Source of the DNA: Treponema sp.
Lineage (GTDB): Bacteria > Spirochaetota > Spirochaetia > Treponematales > Treponemataceae
NCBI GenBank assembly: GCA_016282455.1
Contig: JAEEKM010000212.1
Location: forward strand, 1 to 7,752
DNA: 7,752 nucleotides
Direction: 5' to 3'
This document shows, one piece after another, positions 1 through 7,201 of this stretch. The position numbers were made by a program, and so were the translations under genes. The notes beneath the pieces were generated by a model. It was not told where the DNA came from and ran no database searches. It saw nothing but the letters and a program-made list of their open reading frames with translations. The first letter of the stretch is position 1. Every line of letters begins with the position of its first letter.

Positions 1-3000
1 AGTGAGTGTGTCCGGCAGGGTAAACTTGCAGCTCACGTTTCCTTCTGCGTCAGTCATGAGGCTTGGCATAAAGACTGCAGTCGGTTCAAAATTCTTTCTC
101 TCGTTAAGCTTGTCACCAGATTCGTCTGAGTCACCGCCTACAAGATTTTTTACTTCGTAAGTTACGGGATCCATAAGAAGTGAACGGGAATCTCCACCAC
201 GGGTACAGTTGGGGAAGAGACTCTCTCTGTAGAAGTATGCAACCGGGTCTGCAACATGGTAGTTAATTAAATCAACAACACCACGGTCCACTGCCATAAG
301 TGTAATTTCTGCATTGGCAAGAGGAACTCCATTCTGCTCTGCGTGAAGGGTAATTTCTGCTTCTTCTCCGGGGCGGTATGAGGGTTTACTCTGAGTGATT
401 GAAATGTTAAAGCGTCTTGTTGAAGTGTCCACATGAAGGGCACAAAGACCAAAGAGTCCCTTTGGTTTTCCTAAGTCCGGAGTGTTAAAGTCTTGAGAAG
501 GCGGCTCTGTACGGTTTGTGTAGGAAGAAAGGGTTACGTACATAACTGGCACATAGTTTTCTTCAACTTCCACATCAAGCACAGTAGTAGGTTCCTCGAG
601 GGTAATAAGACGGTGACTTAAAATTCCTTCACGCTCGATTGAGAGCATGTAGGTTCCCTTTGGAAGAGGACTCTGCACCAGAATGTGGGCAGTTTCTCCC
701 ACGGCATAAGAATCCCTGTCTGTAGTCATGGTAATCTGATCTGCTTCATCACGGTTAAACCAGTACCAGTCAGAACCTGTTACATAGAAGTATCTTTCCG
801 TGATGATTTTATTTCCACGTGAGTCCGTAGTTGTCAGGCGCAGAAGATATGCACCGCCCTTAGGAGGAGTTACCTGAATTTCTGAAGGCTTTGAACTTCC
901 GGAAAGGTTTACGCTTTTGTCTTCTTCGGTAACCATTTCGCGGACATACCTTGTGTTAATCTGTCCGTTCCAGCCCACCTGCTGCACTTCCTTCCAGTCT
1001 TCACGTTCAAGTTCAATGCGGAGTTTTTTCCTGTCACCAGTGGGAAGATCTTTTGCAAGAGGAGCGCTTTCGTCAGGAGTAAGACATACATAATCAAAAC
1101 GGATTGTTTCGCCTTTTTTGGGATATGCCTTTACTCCCTTTGCAGAACTGAGACCGATATAGAACTTTGCAGGATGAACAACAGTTTTTGTGCGGGCACT
1201 TATCATCTGGTTTCCTGCATCCGTAATGTTTGCTTCTACTGTATAGCTGTATGCCATTCCGCTGATTGTCTCCCCGCCGGTTTTCTGGGAAGATGTTGCC
1301 TTACCTTCTGCAGAGAGGGTGCTTTCATTTGAACTAAGGGAAGAGCGGCCTTCATAACCTCTTCTCGGTCCGAATGTATAAGAAGAGAATTCATTACTCT
1401 TTGCTGCAAAACCAACCGGTTCACGGGTCCAGGAAGATTCTACGTAGGCACCAGACATGCTTCCGCCGCCAAGATAATTTGCAGTAAACTCTGCATTAAG
1501 TGAATCTCCTGAATAATAGGTAATCTCAGGAATACTTGCATGGGCTTCAAAACGAAGTCTCTCAAAGAACTGAACCTGAACACGGCAGATTTCCCTGTCA
1601 TACTTGTCGTCTTCATTCCTTCTGTAAACGATGGAATAAGAACCGGGAGTAATGTCCTCCGGCAAAGTAAAGGTTCCCCAGAAGGTTCCGTTAGAAGAAG
1701 TTGTACCGGAAATTTTTCCGTAAACTGTAGGATCCCATGAACCGTCTGTAAGTTCTACTGTATAATCTCCTTCGTAAGGAGAATAATTACCCAGCTTTAA
1801 TTTTCTGTCTACACCGCGGAAAGTAATTTTTTCTCCGGGCTTGTAAAGACCACGGTCAGTAAAGAGGAAGGTTACGCGGCTGGTTCTTTCTGCATAACGG
1901 GGTGCTCTGCTTGAAGCAATCTCATAGCGCCACATGTTATTTATATCAGGCGAATACACTGCCCTGTCATCTTCCGTAAGGGCCTCCACATACACCGTTT
2001 CTTCACGTCCCATAGAACGGATACTGCCTTCCTCAAGGTCAATCACGGCAAGACCAGATTCATCAGTTACGCCAGTGCCAATATTGGGTTCTTTTGAAAG
2101 AAGGATGGGCGGAAACATAAGGTTAGAATCCAGGAAAACATTTACCTTTGCACCGCTCACAGGCTCTCCGGTAGAAAGTTTTGTAACCAGAACAAGTGCC
2201 TTGTTGTAGGCATAGCGGGTTGTAAGACCAAGGTCTGTTACCTGAATAATCTGTTCGTTAGTAACCTCTCTTTCCTTAAGTTCTTTTTCTTCCGTACGCC
2301 AGTTATACCAGTGGTAGTAAATGTTCATTTTAGACTTAAACTGAACTGCACCACGGAAACTACCGCCCACATCTTCCAGATAATCTGCAAGAGGAACGGT
2401 CTGAATGACCATTGTATTTTTTGGAGTTGTGTTCAAGTCAATTGCAGTAGTAAGGCTGCTCTTTTTTGATTCTTTTCCACTGACATCTGCAATGGGAATA
2501 ATTGTGTACTCAGAGCCCTTGAGCACGTTCTGGTGGGCAAAGGCAATCTTTGGTTCAAACTGGGCTTCAAGCATTTTAAAGCCATAGTCCTTAAAGTTTG
2601 CAACGCTTGCGGCAGCAGGAACAAAAACTTCTGTGGTATATGGGGTACCGAGTTTTCTGCCATAAATGTCCGTTACATTTTCATCAAGGGTAAGTTTGTA
2701 ATGGCTCTCGTAGTCAACCGGCAGATTAAAAATATACACATACTGGCTGCGAATTTCCACATTCTCTTCGCTTACTTTAACTCCTGTATCTGTGGTAACA
2801 TGAGAAGCAAATTCTTTTTCACTTCCGTCCTTTAAGGGAGCATTAAATTCAATCACCACTGGTTTTGCATATTTTGAACTCAGGTAAGTTACTTCTGAGT
2901 CAACATAGGAGACTGCAAAGGGTTTAAGGGTTCTGAATTTTTTCTCGCTGAAACCAGCTTCAATGCATCCTGCATCAGAGGAACTTCCTTCAGGAAGAAT

Positions 3001-3714
3001 AATATGCACTTCACTGTTTTCTGCAAGAGCTTCTTTTAATTCAAGGCGAAGGGCTGCATCATTGTTTTGGATTTTTTTAGCAGTATAGGGAATTGTCTTT
3101 CTTTCATCAGAACCAACTACATTTGTTTCAACTCTAAGAAATTTTGTAATATATTTATCATTTACAGGGGTATTAAAGAAAACTGCCACATCTGTTGCAA
3201 GTTTCATATCCAGGTTGTCGCTGTCCACATAGTTTCCGTCAAGAACGCTTGAGTAGCCTGGAATGATGGATTTAATGTAAAGCGGCTCTGTATAAAAAGT
3301 ATATTCCAGCTTACCGCTGATTGTTTTTCCGGCAGTGTTTTTTAAAGAAGGGTTAATGGTAACAGTATATTTTTTCTGGGGAATGATTGCATCACTTGCA
3401 TCAAAGGCCAGAAGACTTGTACCGTACCAGCGGAAGACTCCCTTAAGAGGCGGATTGATTGTTACGATGTCAGATTTATCTGTGGGCTCTCCAAGTTTTT
3501 CAAGAGGAACAACCGGTGAATTGAACTGCACCTGAATGGAGGGATATTTTACGCTGGAAGGAAGTTCTTCTTCCGGAGTAAAGGAAAGGATTTTAAAACT
3601 TCCGTCACCTTTTTCTTTTATAACAGGAACCTTATTTGTTTCGTTTGACTTCTTACAGCCCAAAAAAACAAATGCACTCATTACAAAAAGAATTAATGCT
3701 GCTCTCTTTTTCAT
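1..3714 (-). CDS. Alpha-2-macroglobulin-like lipoprotein, C-terminus beyond window
   Basis: I translated this frame line by line. It is open for 1238 codons from the ATG at 3714 to the window edge, so the C-terminal part is missing. The N-terminus is a lipoprotein signal: MKKR, a hydrophobic stretch, then FLGC with the lipidated cysteine at residue 20. Three Big_5/SbsA-like Ig modules follow at about residues 39-145, 150-265 and 265-365; the third contains VTDIYGRKLG. An MG2-like segment (TKLSTGEPVSGAKVNVF, about 512-528) leads to the family hallmark TDRGLYKPGEKITFRGV (619-635). The bait-region-side domain has MAVDRGVVDLINYHVADP (1140-1157). The window ends in KFTLPDTLT (1230-1238), the opening of the A2M domain. 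In this family the protein traps proteases in the envelope, and a later CxEQ thioester is usual but cannot be seen here. The start lies 4 bp after the glycosyltransferase stop. AAGGGG (3730-3725) lies 10 bases upstream, inside that gene's end, so the two are probably co-transcribed. The family call is secure; the protease target is unknown. Confidence 0.93.
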   Translation of the reverse strand, partial: MKKRAALILFVMSAFVFLGCKKSNETNKVPVIKEKGDGSFKILSFTPEEELPSSVKYPSIQVQFNSPVVPLEKLGEPTDKSDIVTINPPLKGVFRWYGTSLLAFDASDAIIPQKKYTVTINPSLKNTAGKTISGKLEYTFYTEPLYIKSIIPGYSSVLDGNYVDSDNLDMKLATDVAVFFNTPVNDKYITKFLRVETNVVGSDERKTIPYTAKKIQNNDAALRLELKEALAENSEVHIILPEGSSSDAGCIEAGFSEKKFRTLKPFAVSYVDSEVTYLSSKYAKPVVIEFNAPLKDGSEKEFASHVTTDTGVKVSEENVEIRSQYVYIFNLPVDYESHYKLTLDENVTDIYGRKLGTPYTTEVFVPAAASVANFKDYGFKMLEAQFEPKIAFAHQNVLKGSEYTIIPIADVSGKESKKSSLTTAIDLNTTPKNTMVIQTVPLADYLEDVGGSFRGAVQFKSKMNIYYHWYNWRTEEKELKEREVTNEQIIQVTDLGLTTRYAYNKALVLVTKLSTGEPVSGAKVNVFLDSNLMFPPILLSKEPNIGTGVTDESGLAVIDLEEGSIRSMGREETVYVEALTEDDRAVYSPDINNMWRYEIASSRAPRYAERTSRVTFLFTDRGLYKPGEKITFRGVDRKLKLGNYSPYEGDYTVELTDGSWDPTVYGKISGTTSSNGTFWGTFTLPEDITPGSYSIVYRRNEDDKYDREICRVQVQFFERLRFEAHASIPEITYYSGDSLNAEFTANYLGGGSMSGAYVESSWTREPVGFAAKSNEFSSYTFGPRRGYEGRSSLSSNESTLSAEGKATSSQKTGGETISGMAYSYTVEANITDAGNQMISARTKTVVHPAKFYIGLSSAKGVKAYPKKGETIRFDYVCLTPDESAPLAKDLPTGDRKKLRIELEREDWKEVQQVGWNGQINTRYVREMVTEEDKSVNLSGSSKPSEIQVTPPKGGAYLLRLTTTDSRGNKIITERYFYVTGSDWYWFNRDEADQITMTTDRDSYAVGETAHILVQSPLPKGTYMLSIEREGILSHRLITLEEPTTVLDVEVEENYVPVMYVTLSSYTNRTEPPSQDFNTPDLGKPKGLFGLCALHVDTSTRRFNISITQSKPSYRPGEEAEITLHAEQNGVPLANAEITLMAVDRGVVDLINYHVADPVAYFYRESLFPNCTRGGDSRSLLMDPVTYEVKNLVGGDSDESGDKLNERKNFEPTAVFMPSLMTDAEGNVSCKFTLPDTLT

Positions 3715-3718
3715 TTTT

Positions 3719-4870
3719 TTACTGCCCCTTTTCCATAAGGAATTTTACGTTCTTTGAAATATCCGTATCTATATTAAGACCCGAAAGTGAATTAACATAA
3801 CTTCTGTAGGTTTCTTCGCTTTCAAGCATTTTTTTCAATAGTCTGTAGATGTGAAGGGAATGACGCACATAGTAACCCGCACCGTTATGCACGATGAACT
3901 CCATGTTTCCCCTCTCCTGTCCGTAAAGATATTTACTGATGATGGCTGGTTTTCTGGAAGTGGCAATTTCCATAATTGTAGAAGCACCTGCTTTTGAAAC
4001 AATCACATCGCACATCTTAATCAGACTGTCCATAAAATCTACAAAACCAAACACATGAAGGTCTAAAAGCATGTCTGCCTTTGACATAACTTCAAGGGAT
4101 TCTTTTAAGGGCTTGTTTCTTCCGCATACAACTGCTACTGCAAAATCTGCCCTGTGGATAATGCACTGATTGATGATTTTAAGTGTACCAGGAAGACCTT
4201 CACCACCGCCTGCAAGAAGGACAAGGCGTTTGTCAGGATCAAAACCATATTTAATTCTAAGGGCTCGTTTTTCTTCATCACTTGCAGGAAGACGGAATTT
4301 TTTGTTCAGGGGGAATGGCATGATGTGAAGATTTTTTTCCGGCACTCCGCACTTCATTCCAAACTTTTTAAATCTTTCTGAAGCAACAATGTAATCAAGA
4401 GTCTTGTCATAAAAACATGCGGAAGAACTGGTAAAAGGATCTGTTGTAGAAACAGTAAAGTTTACTTTTTTCCCGCTCTCCCTTATTGCCCTGTGAAGGG
4501 TTGGTGCAAGGAAGGCATGAAAACACACAATGTCTGTAATTTCTTTTTCAAGAATCATCTGTGTAAGTTTTTTCTTTGTTGCAAGACAGATGAATAAATC
4601 CGTCAGTCTCTGGAAAAATCTTAATTCACCAAGATCATAAATAAAAGGCCACATTCCGTGAATGTAATTACAGGCAAAACTGTAGCCTTTTTCAAAAAAC
4701 TTATCTATGATACTTCTTTTTCCGGGGAAACCGTTTTGTAAAATAACTTCAACCTCAGGCTCATATTCGGCAAATGCATCTTTAAGCACACGGGCTTGTG
4801 CAATGTGACCATTACCAGTGTTGAGATAGACGAACATGAAGCGCCTGGCATCACATTTTTTTTCTTCCAT
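3719..4870 (-). CDS. GT28/MurG-type glycosyltransferase, MGDG synthase-like
   Basis: This 383-residue protein has the two-Rossmann GT-B layout of MurG and mono-glycosyldiacylglycerol synthases. The N-terminal acceptor/lipid half begins with FVYLNTGNGH (13-22), matching the family's G-x-GH loop. The C-terminal nucleotide-sugar half has LLAGGGEG (218-225), VVCGRN (247-252), GFVDFM near 275-280, SKAGASTIMEI (292-302) and GQERGNMEFIVHNGAGYY (317-334). The last two closely resemble the donor-binding GxxTxxEA and GQExGN segments of MGDG synthases. The likely reaction transfers a hexose from a UDP-sugar to diacylglycerol or a related lipid at the inner face of the membrane. MurG itself is less likely because of the isolated context. 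The start is uncertain: ATG at 4870 has no ribosome binding site and lies only a few bases from the predicted +1. Met12 (4837) is preceded by AGGCG and would begin right before the GNGH strand. The gene is followed after 4 bp by the alpha-2-macroglobulin gene. Confidence 0.87.
   Translation of the reverse strand: MEEKKCDARRFMFVYLNTGNGHIAQARVLKDAFAEYEPEVEVILQNGFPGKRSIIDKFFEKGYSFACNYIHGMWPFIYDLGELRFFQRLTDLFICLATKKKLTQMILEKEITDIVCFHAFLAPTLHRAIRESGKKVNFTVSTTDPFTSSSACFYDKTLDYIVASERFKKFGMKCGVPEKNLHIMPFPLNKKFRLPASDEEKRALRIKYGFDPDKRLVLLAGGGEGLPGTLKIINQCIIHRADFAVAVVCGRNKPLKESLEVMSKADMLLDLHVFGFVDFMDSLIKMCDVIVSKAGASTIMEIATSRKPAIISKYLYGQERGNMEFIVHNGAGYYVRHSLHIYRLLKKMLESEETYRSYVNSLSGLNIDTDISKNVKFLMEKGQ
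3725..3730 (-). promoter_or_regulatory. Ribosome binding site of the alpha-2-macroglobulin gene
   Basis: AAGGGG on the minus strand sits inside the last codons of the glycosyltransferase gene, 10 bases before the ATG at 3714. The spacing is a little long and includes a run of seven A residues ending in the start codon. The location inside the upstream gene suggests coupled translation. Confidence 0.5.
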
Positions 4871-4880
4871 AACATTTTGT

Positions 4881-4909
4881 ATTATAAAATACAGAGCGAA
4901 ACTTGTCTA
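4881..4909 (-). promoter_or_regulatory. Sigma70-type promoter for glycosyltransferase/A2M unit
   Basis: On the minus strand, TAGACA (4909-4904) is followed by a 17-bp spacer and a perfect TATAAT (4886-4881). It lies in the 57-bp gap between the stop of the upstream HAD gene and the glycosyltransferase. The expected transcription start is near 4875-4873, leaving three to five bases before the annotated ATG at 4870. The transcript would therefore be almost leaderless, or translation begins further in at Met12. Five of six -35 bases and all six -10 bases match consensus. Confidence 0.72.
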
Positions 4910-4927
4910 CTATTGGAAAATTGCTTG

Positions 4928-5536
4928 TTAAAGTACGCCCAGTGAATGGAGTTCTTTTTCCACCTGTTCTGCGCTTTCAAACTGAATGGCATGTATTCCC
5001 AGTGCAGAAGCCGCATCACAGTTGTCCTTACGGTCATCTATAAAGACTGCATCTTCGGGCTTACATTCTTCTGCTTCAAGAATTATTTCCCAGAAGAGAG
5101 GATTGGGTTTTGAAACACCCATGTGAATGGAAGCATAAGTCTGGTCAAAGATTGCATAGTCACCGCGCTCTAAGTGATTGTAATAATGACTGTCGATTGT
5201 GTTTGTTCCGCAGACAACCCTTGTTCCCTGACCACGGAGTTTTAGCACAAGTTCTTTTGTTTTTTCATTCATCTTGGGATGGAAAAGCCAGTGCCACCAG
5301 TCTGTCTGAACTGCGATTCCGCTTTTTTCAGAAAAGATTCTCCAGAACTCACGGCTGGTTATCTTTCCGTCACTGCATAAAGAAAATAAAGTTACGCCTT
5401 CTTCTTTTCCAGCTTCATAGGGATTACCGCAGATTTTAAAAAACTCTTCTTTTGTAACTCCCAGTACTTTTCCGAGAGCCTTATCCACTTTTGCAGTAGT
5501 TGTAACAACGCCACCCATGTCAAAAATAATCAGCAT
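4928..5536 (-). CDS. HAD-superfamily hydrolase, YihX-like subfamily IA
   Basis: This is a 202-residue cytosolic phosphatase of the haloacid dehalogenase fold. Motif I is IIFDMGGVV with nucleophile Asp6. The position two residues on is Gly8, not the usual second Asp, as also seen in the YihX group (FDLGNV). Motif II is the GTNT segment (110-113), motif III is SKPNP with Lys143, and motif IV is FIDDRKDN with Asp167/Asp168. Residues about 15-90 form the helical cap and include an aromatic-rich TDWWHWLF patch (78-85). YihX of E. coli acts on glucose-1-phosphate; the substrate here cannot be read from sequence. The start is set by a good AGGAG five bases upstream. The ATG follows the stop of the preceding HAD gene after one base (TAG-T-ATG), so translation is probably coupled. 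No hairpin follows the stop. Confidence 0.85.
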   Translation of the reverse strand: MLIIFDMGGVVTTTAKVDKALGKVLGVTKEEFFKICGNPYEAGKEEGVTLFSLCSDGKITSREFWRIFSEKSGIAVQTDWWHWLFHPKMNEKTKELVLKLRGQGTRVVCGTNTIDSHYYNHLERGDYAIFDQTYASIHMGVSKPNPLFWEIILEAEECKPEDAVFIDDRKDNCDAASALGIHAIQFESAEQVEKELHSLGVL

Positions 5537-5537
5537 A

Positions 5538-6194
5538 CTATCTCCTAAAAACTGAAATTATATCAGAAAATGTTTTTATTTTACCGGCACAATCTTCTGC
5601 CTTAACTGAACCAAAGCCATACTCTGCAAACACAAAGGGAATACCAGCCTGCCTGCAAGCATCTGCATCGCCCTGAGTGTCTCCAACATAGACTGGACTT
5701 ACAAGGGAAACACGGGCTTTTAACAGAAGAAGATTTTCTGCCTTGCCTTTTCCGGTACGGCCGTAGCACTCAAAGTCTTTTATTGAATCAGCAAGTCCTG
5801 TTTTTTCCAGCATGAGTTCAATGTAGCCGCTCTGACAGTTACTCACAACAAAACAGGGCATTACCCTTGCAATTTTTTTTACGGTTTCTACAAGACCGGG
5901 GTATGTTAAATCCAGGGTATTATTTCTTAAAGCAATCTGTTCTTCGCTTACGCAGTGTGAAAGAAGGATTTCTCTTTCTGCGCGTGAAAGTTCCGGCCAC
6001 AAATCCCTTGCAATAACGTCCATTGTTTTTCCGAATTCTTTTTGCAGGATGTCGGCATTTACTTTTTTTGCAACAAAACCACTCTGGTCGATTGCTTTGT
6101 TCCATGCAACAGAAACTATTCCTGTGGTGTTCCAGATTGTTCCGTCAATGTCCAGAATGAGGGAATCGTATTTTTCTGAAAAAAAATCTTCCAT
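5538..6194 (-). CDS. HAD-superfamily hydrolase, phosphoglycolate phosphatase-like
   Basis: This 218-residue protein has all four HAD motifs in canonical form. Motif I is LILDIDGTIW (nucleophile Asp15, acid/base Asp17). Motif II is VVSNCQSGY (Ser118, Asn119). Motif III is the lysine in RTGKGKAEN (Lys149 or Lys151). Motif IV is YVGDTQGDADA (Asp172, Asp176). A helical C1 cap fills about residues 25-95. The order and cap type match the Gph/PGP-like IA subfamily, which removes phosphate from small metabolites such as 2-phosphoglycolate in the cytosol. The true substrate is not determinable; pyrophosphatase (PpaX-like) or nucleotidase activity is possible. The gene starts 19 bp after the lipoprotein stop with GGGCGG (6207-6202) as a weak ribosome binding site, and is one base from the second HAD gene. 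The pair differs in motif I, so it is not a simple recent duplication. Confidence 0.86.
   Translation of the reverse strand: MEDFFSEKYDSLILDIDGTIWNTTGIVSVAWNKAIDQSGFVAKKVNADILQKEFGKTMDVIARDLWPELSRAEREILLSHCVSEEQIALRNNTLDLTYPGLVETVKKIARVMPCFVVSNCQSGYIELMLEKTGLADSIKDFECYGRTGKGKAENLLLLKARVSLVSPVYVGDTQGDADACRQAGIPFVFAEYGFGSVKAEDCAGKIKTFSDIISVFRR
5542..5546 (-). promoter_or_regulatory. Ribosome binding site of the YihX-like HAD gene
   Basis: AGGAG on the minus strand ends five bases before the ATG at 5536. It lies within the final codons of the upstream HAD gene, whose TAG stop falls between it and the new ATG. This arrangement fixes the start and favours re-initiation by ribosomes finishing the first gene. 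Confidence 0.8.
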
Positions 6195-6201
6195 TCGTTT
6201 T

Positions 6202-6207
6202 CCGCCC
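6202..6207 (-). promoter_or_regulatory. Weak ribosome binding site of the Gph-like HAD gene
   Basis: GGGCGG on the minus strand lies in the 19-bp gap after the lipoprotein stop, seven bases before the ATG at 6194. It is only a partial match to GGAGG but is the only purine-rich block in the gap. Confidence 0.4.
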
Positions 6208-6213
6208 GTTAAA

Positions 6214-7110
6214 TTATTTTTCCAAAGGTTTGATTGAATCTATTTTGTTCATCACATTTCTGTAGGTTTCAATTAATGCAACCGTCTGCATAAGGGAAGT
6301 CTGTCTTGGGTCTTCTTCTGAAAGATAGATTTTGTATTTTCCCATAGATGATTCTGCCAGCACCGTGTTGTTCTGGTCTGTAATCTGAAAACGCTGACCT
6401 TTTAAGTTGAAGAGGTCTCTTGTGGAAATTTTTGGTGTATTGCGTTTTACTTTTTCTGGAAACACTGAGTCTTTACCAAATGCACGGTAGTTTTTGTTTA
6501 CGCCTGCATAAACATTGTAGTTGTTTTCGGGGTCAGAAACACTGGCAATTTTACAGGGGGTGTCTACCGGTATATAGCCGAAAGCATTGTGCACTTTCAT
6601 GGAGATAGAACCTGAATCTATAGTTTTTACTTTGAAACGGCGTTTTTCTCCGCTGCCACTTACGGTAACATAAAACTTTGTATCATACTTTGTTTCTACG
6701 TATTCTGTAAAACCGTTCCACACATATTTTTTCTTTATGGAATTAAAAAAGAGTTTGTTTACTACGGGCTTAATTTTTTCTGAGACAGAAGAATTGGAGG
6801 TCACTTCGTATAACTCTCCGTAACAGGACAGCTGGTCTTTACCAAACTTTAGGGAGAAAGGTAAAATCTTTTTTTCAGTAAGATAGTCTGATACGGTTTG
6901 GCGTTTTTCTTCTATAAATTGAACTATACGTTCTTCAGCTTCCCCCTGAACAGGGAATGAATCGTCTTTTAGTGGATTTGTGTCGTCAAGAACATAAGAT
7001 ATCTGAACGTTTGAAAGAGTGTCTGAAAGTGTGGCACAGGAAATTAGGGTTATGGAAGATAATAGAAAGAAAGGGATAATGCGCAAAAGCCTGCGTAGAA
7101 AGATACTCAT
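6214..7110 (-). CDS. Predicted lipoprotein of unknown function
   Basis: I do not recognise a family. From the ATG at 7110 the product is 298 residues; a TTG codon two codons earlier (7116) is in frame but lies between the predicted -10 box and +1, so I prefer the ATG. The N-terminus has two arginine pairs or near-pairs (FLRRLLR), a hydrophobic core (IIPFFLLSSITLIS) and the lipobox LISC, with the cysteine at residue 25. Such a loose lipobox fits spirochaetal lipoproteins. The mature part is Lys/Glu-rich and looks like alternating beta strands, with a short helix near EAEERIVQFIEEKRQTVSDYL and a C-terminal helix (TSLMQTVALIETYRNVMNKI). There is no transmembrane segment after the signal and no enzyme motif. 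It probably sits at the inner or outer membrane facing the periplasm. It is the first gene after the rrn terminator and heads the unit with two HAD phosphatases. No ribosome binding site is present, which fits a leaderless message. Confidence 0.82.
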   Translation of the reverse strand: MSIFLRRLLRIIPFFLLSSITLISCATLSDTLSNVQISYVLDDTNPLKDDSFPVQGEAEERIVQFIEEKRQTVSDYLTEKKILPFSLKFGKDQLSCYGELYEVTSNSSVSEKIKPVVNKLFFNSIKKKYVWNGFTEYVETKYDTKFYVTVSGSGEKRRFKVKTIDSGSISMKVHNAFGYIPVDTPCKIASVSDPENNYNVYAGVNKNYRAFGKDSVFPEKVKRNTPKISTRDLFNLKGQRFQITDQNNTVLAESSMGKYKIYLSEEDPRQTSLMQTVALIETYRNVMNKIDSIKPLEK

Positions 7111-7116
7111 ACTCAA

Positions 7117-7145
7117 ATTATAATACCCCTACCCTTGTCCGTCAA
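7117..7145 (-). promoter_or_regulatory. Sigma70-type promoter of lipoprotein/HAD unit, probably leaderless
   Basis: On the minus strand, TTGACG (7145-7140) is followed by 17 bp and a perfect TATAAT (7122-7117). A six-base discriminator, TTGAGT, leads directly to the ATG at 7110. The usual +1 position is therefore the A of the start codon, give or take two bases. The terminator T-tract and other AT-rich bases lie just upstream of the -35 and could act as an UP element. The element match is strong; leaderless initiation is an inference. Confidence 0.78.
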
Positions 7146-7158
7146 TTATGAAAAGGGC

Positions 7159-7181
7159 AAAAAAAAACCGCCTTGTGGCGG
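7159..7181 (-). terminator. Intrinsic terminator of the rrn operon
   Basis: Reading the minus strand, CCGCC-ACAA-GGCGG (7181-7168) forms a five-pair all-GC stem with a four-base loop, followed at once by nine T residues (7167-7159). It lies 20 bases after the second 5S gene and before the next promoter, as expected for the end of an rRNA operon. The polarity (T-tract on the minus strand) agrees with the rRNA direction. Confidence 0.88.
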
Positions 7182-7189
7182 ATCTTATG

Positions 7190-7198
7190 AAAAAAAAA
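7190..7198 (-). other. T9 tract directly after the distal 5S gene
   Basis: Nine T residues on the minus strand begin three bases after the predicted 3' end of the distal 5S RNA. The closing helix I of that RNA would form just before it, so the RNA and this tract together could act as a first terminator or pausing site ahead of the GC hairpin at 7181-7168. Confidence 0.4.
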
Positions 7199-7201
7199 TA
7201 A

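Noticed and set aside
1540..3757. Plus-strand and out-of-frame open frames of 60-100 codons over the left half
   Set aside because: They overlap the continuous alpha-2-macroglobulin frame, which has clear family motifs; none has a ribosome binding site or recognisable motif.
4871..4927. Terminator between the two transcription units
   Set aside because: No GC-rich inverted repeat with a following T-tract is present; only the promoter elements are visible.
5110..5439. Plus-strand 109-codon frame antisense to the YihX-like gene
   Set aside because: The opposite strand carries a complete HAD enzyme with all motifs, so this is a shadow frame.
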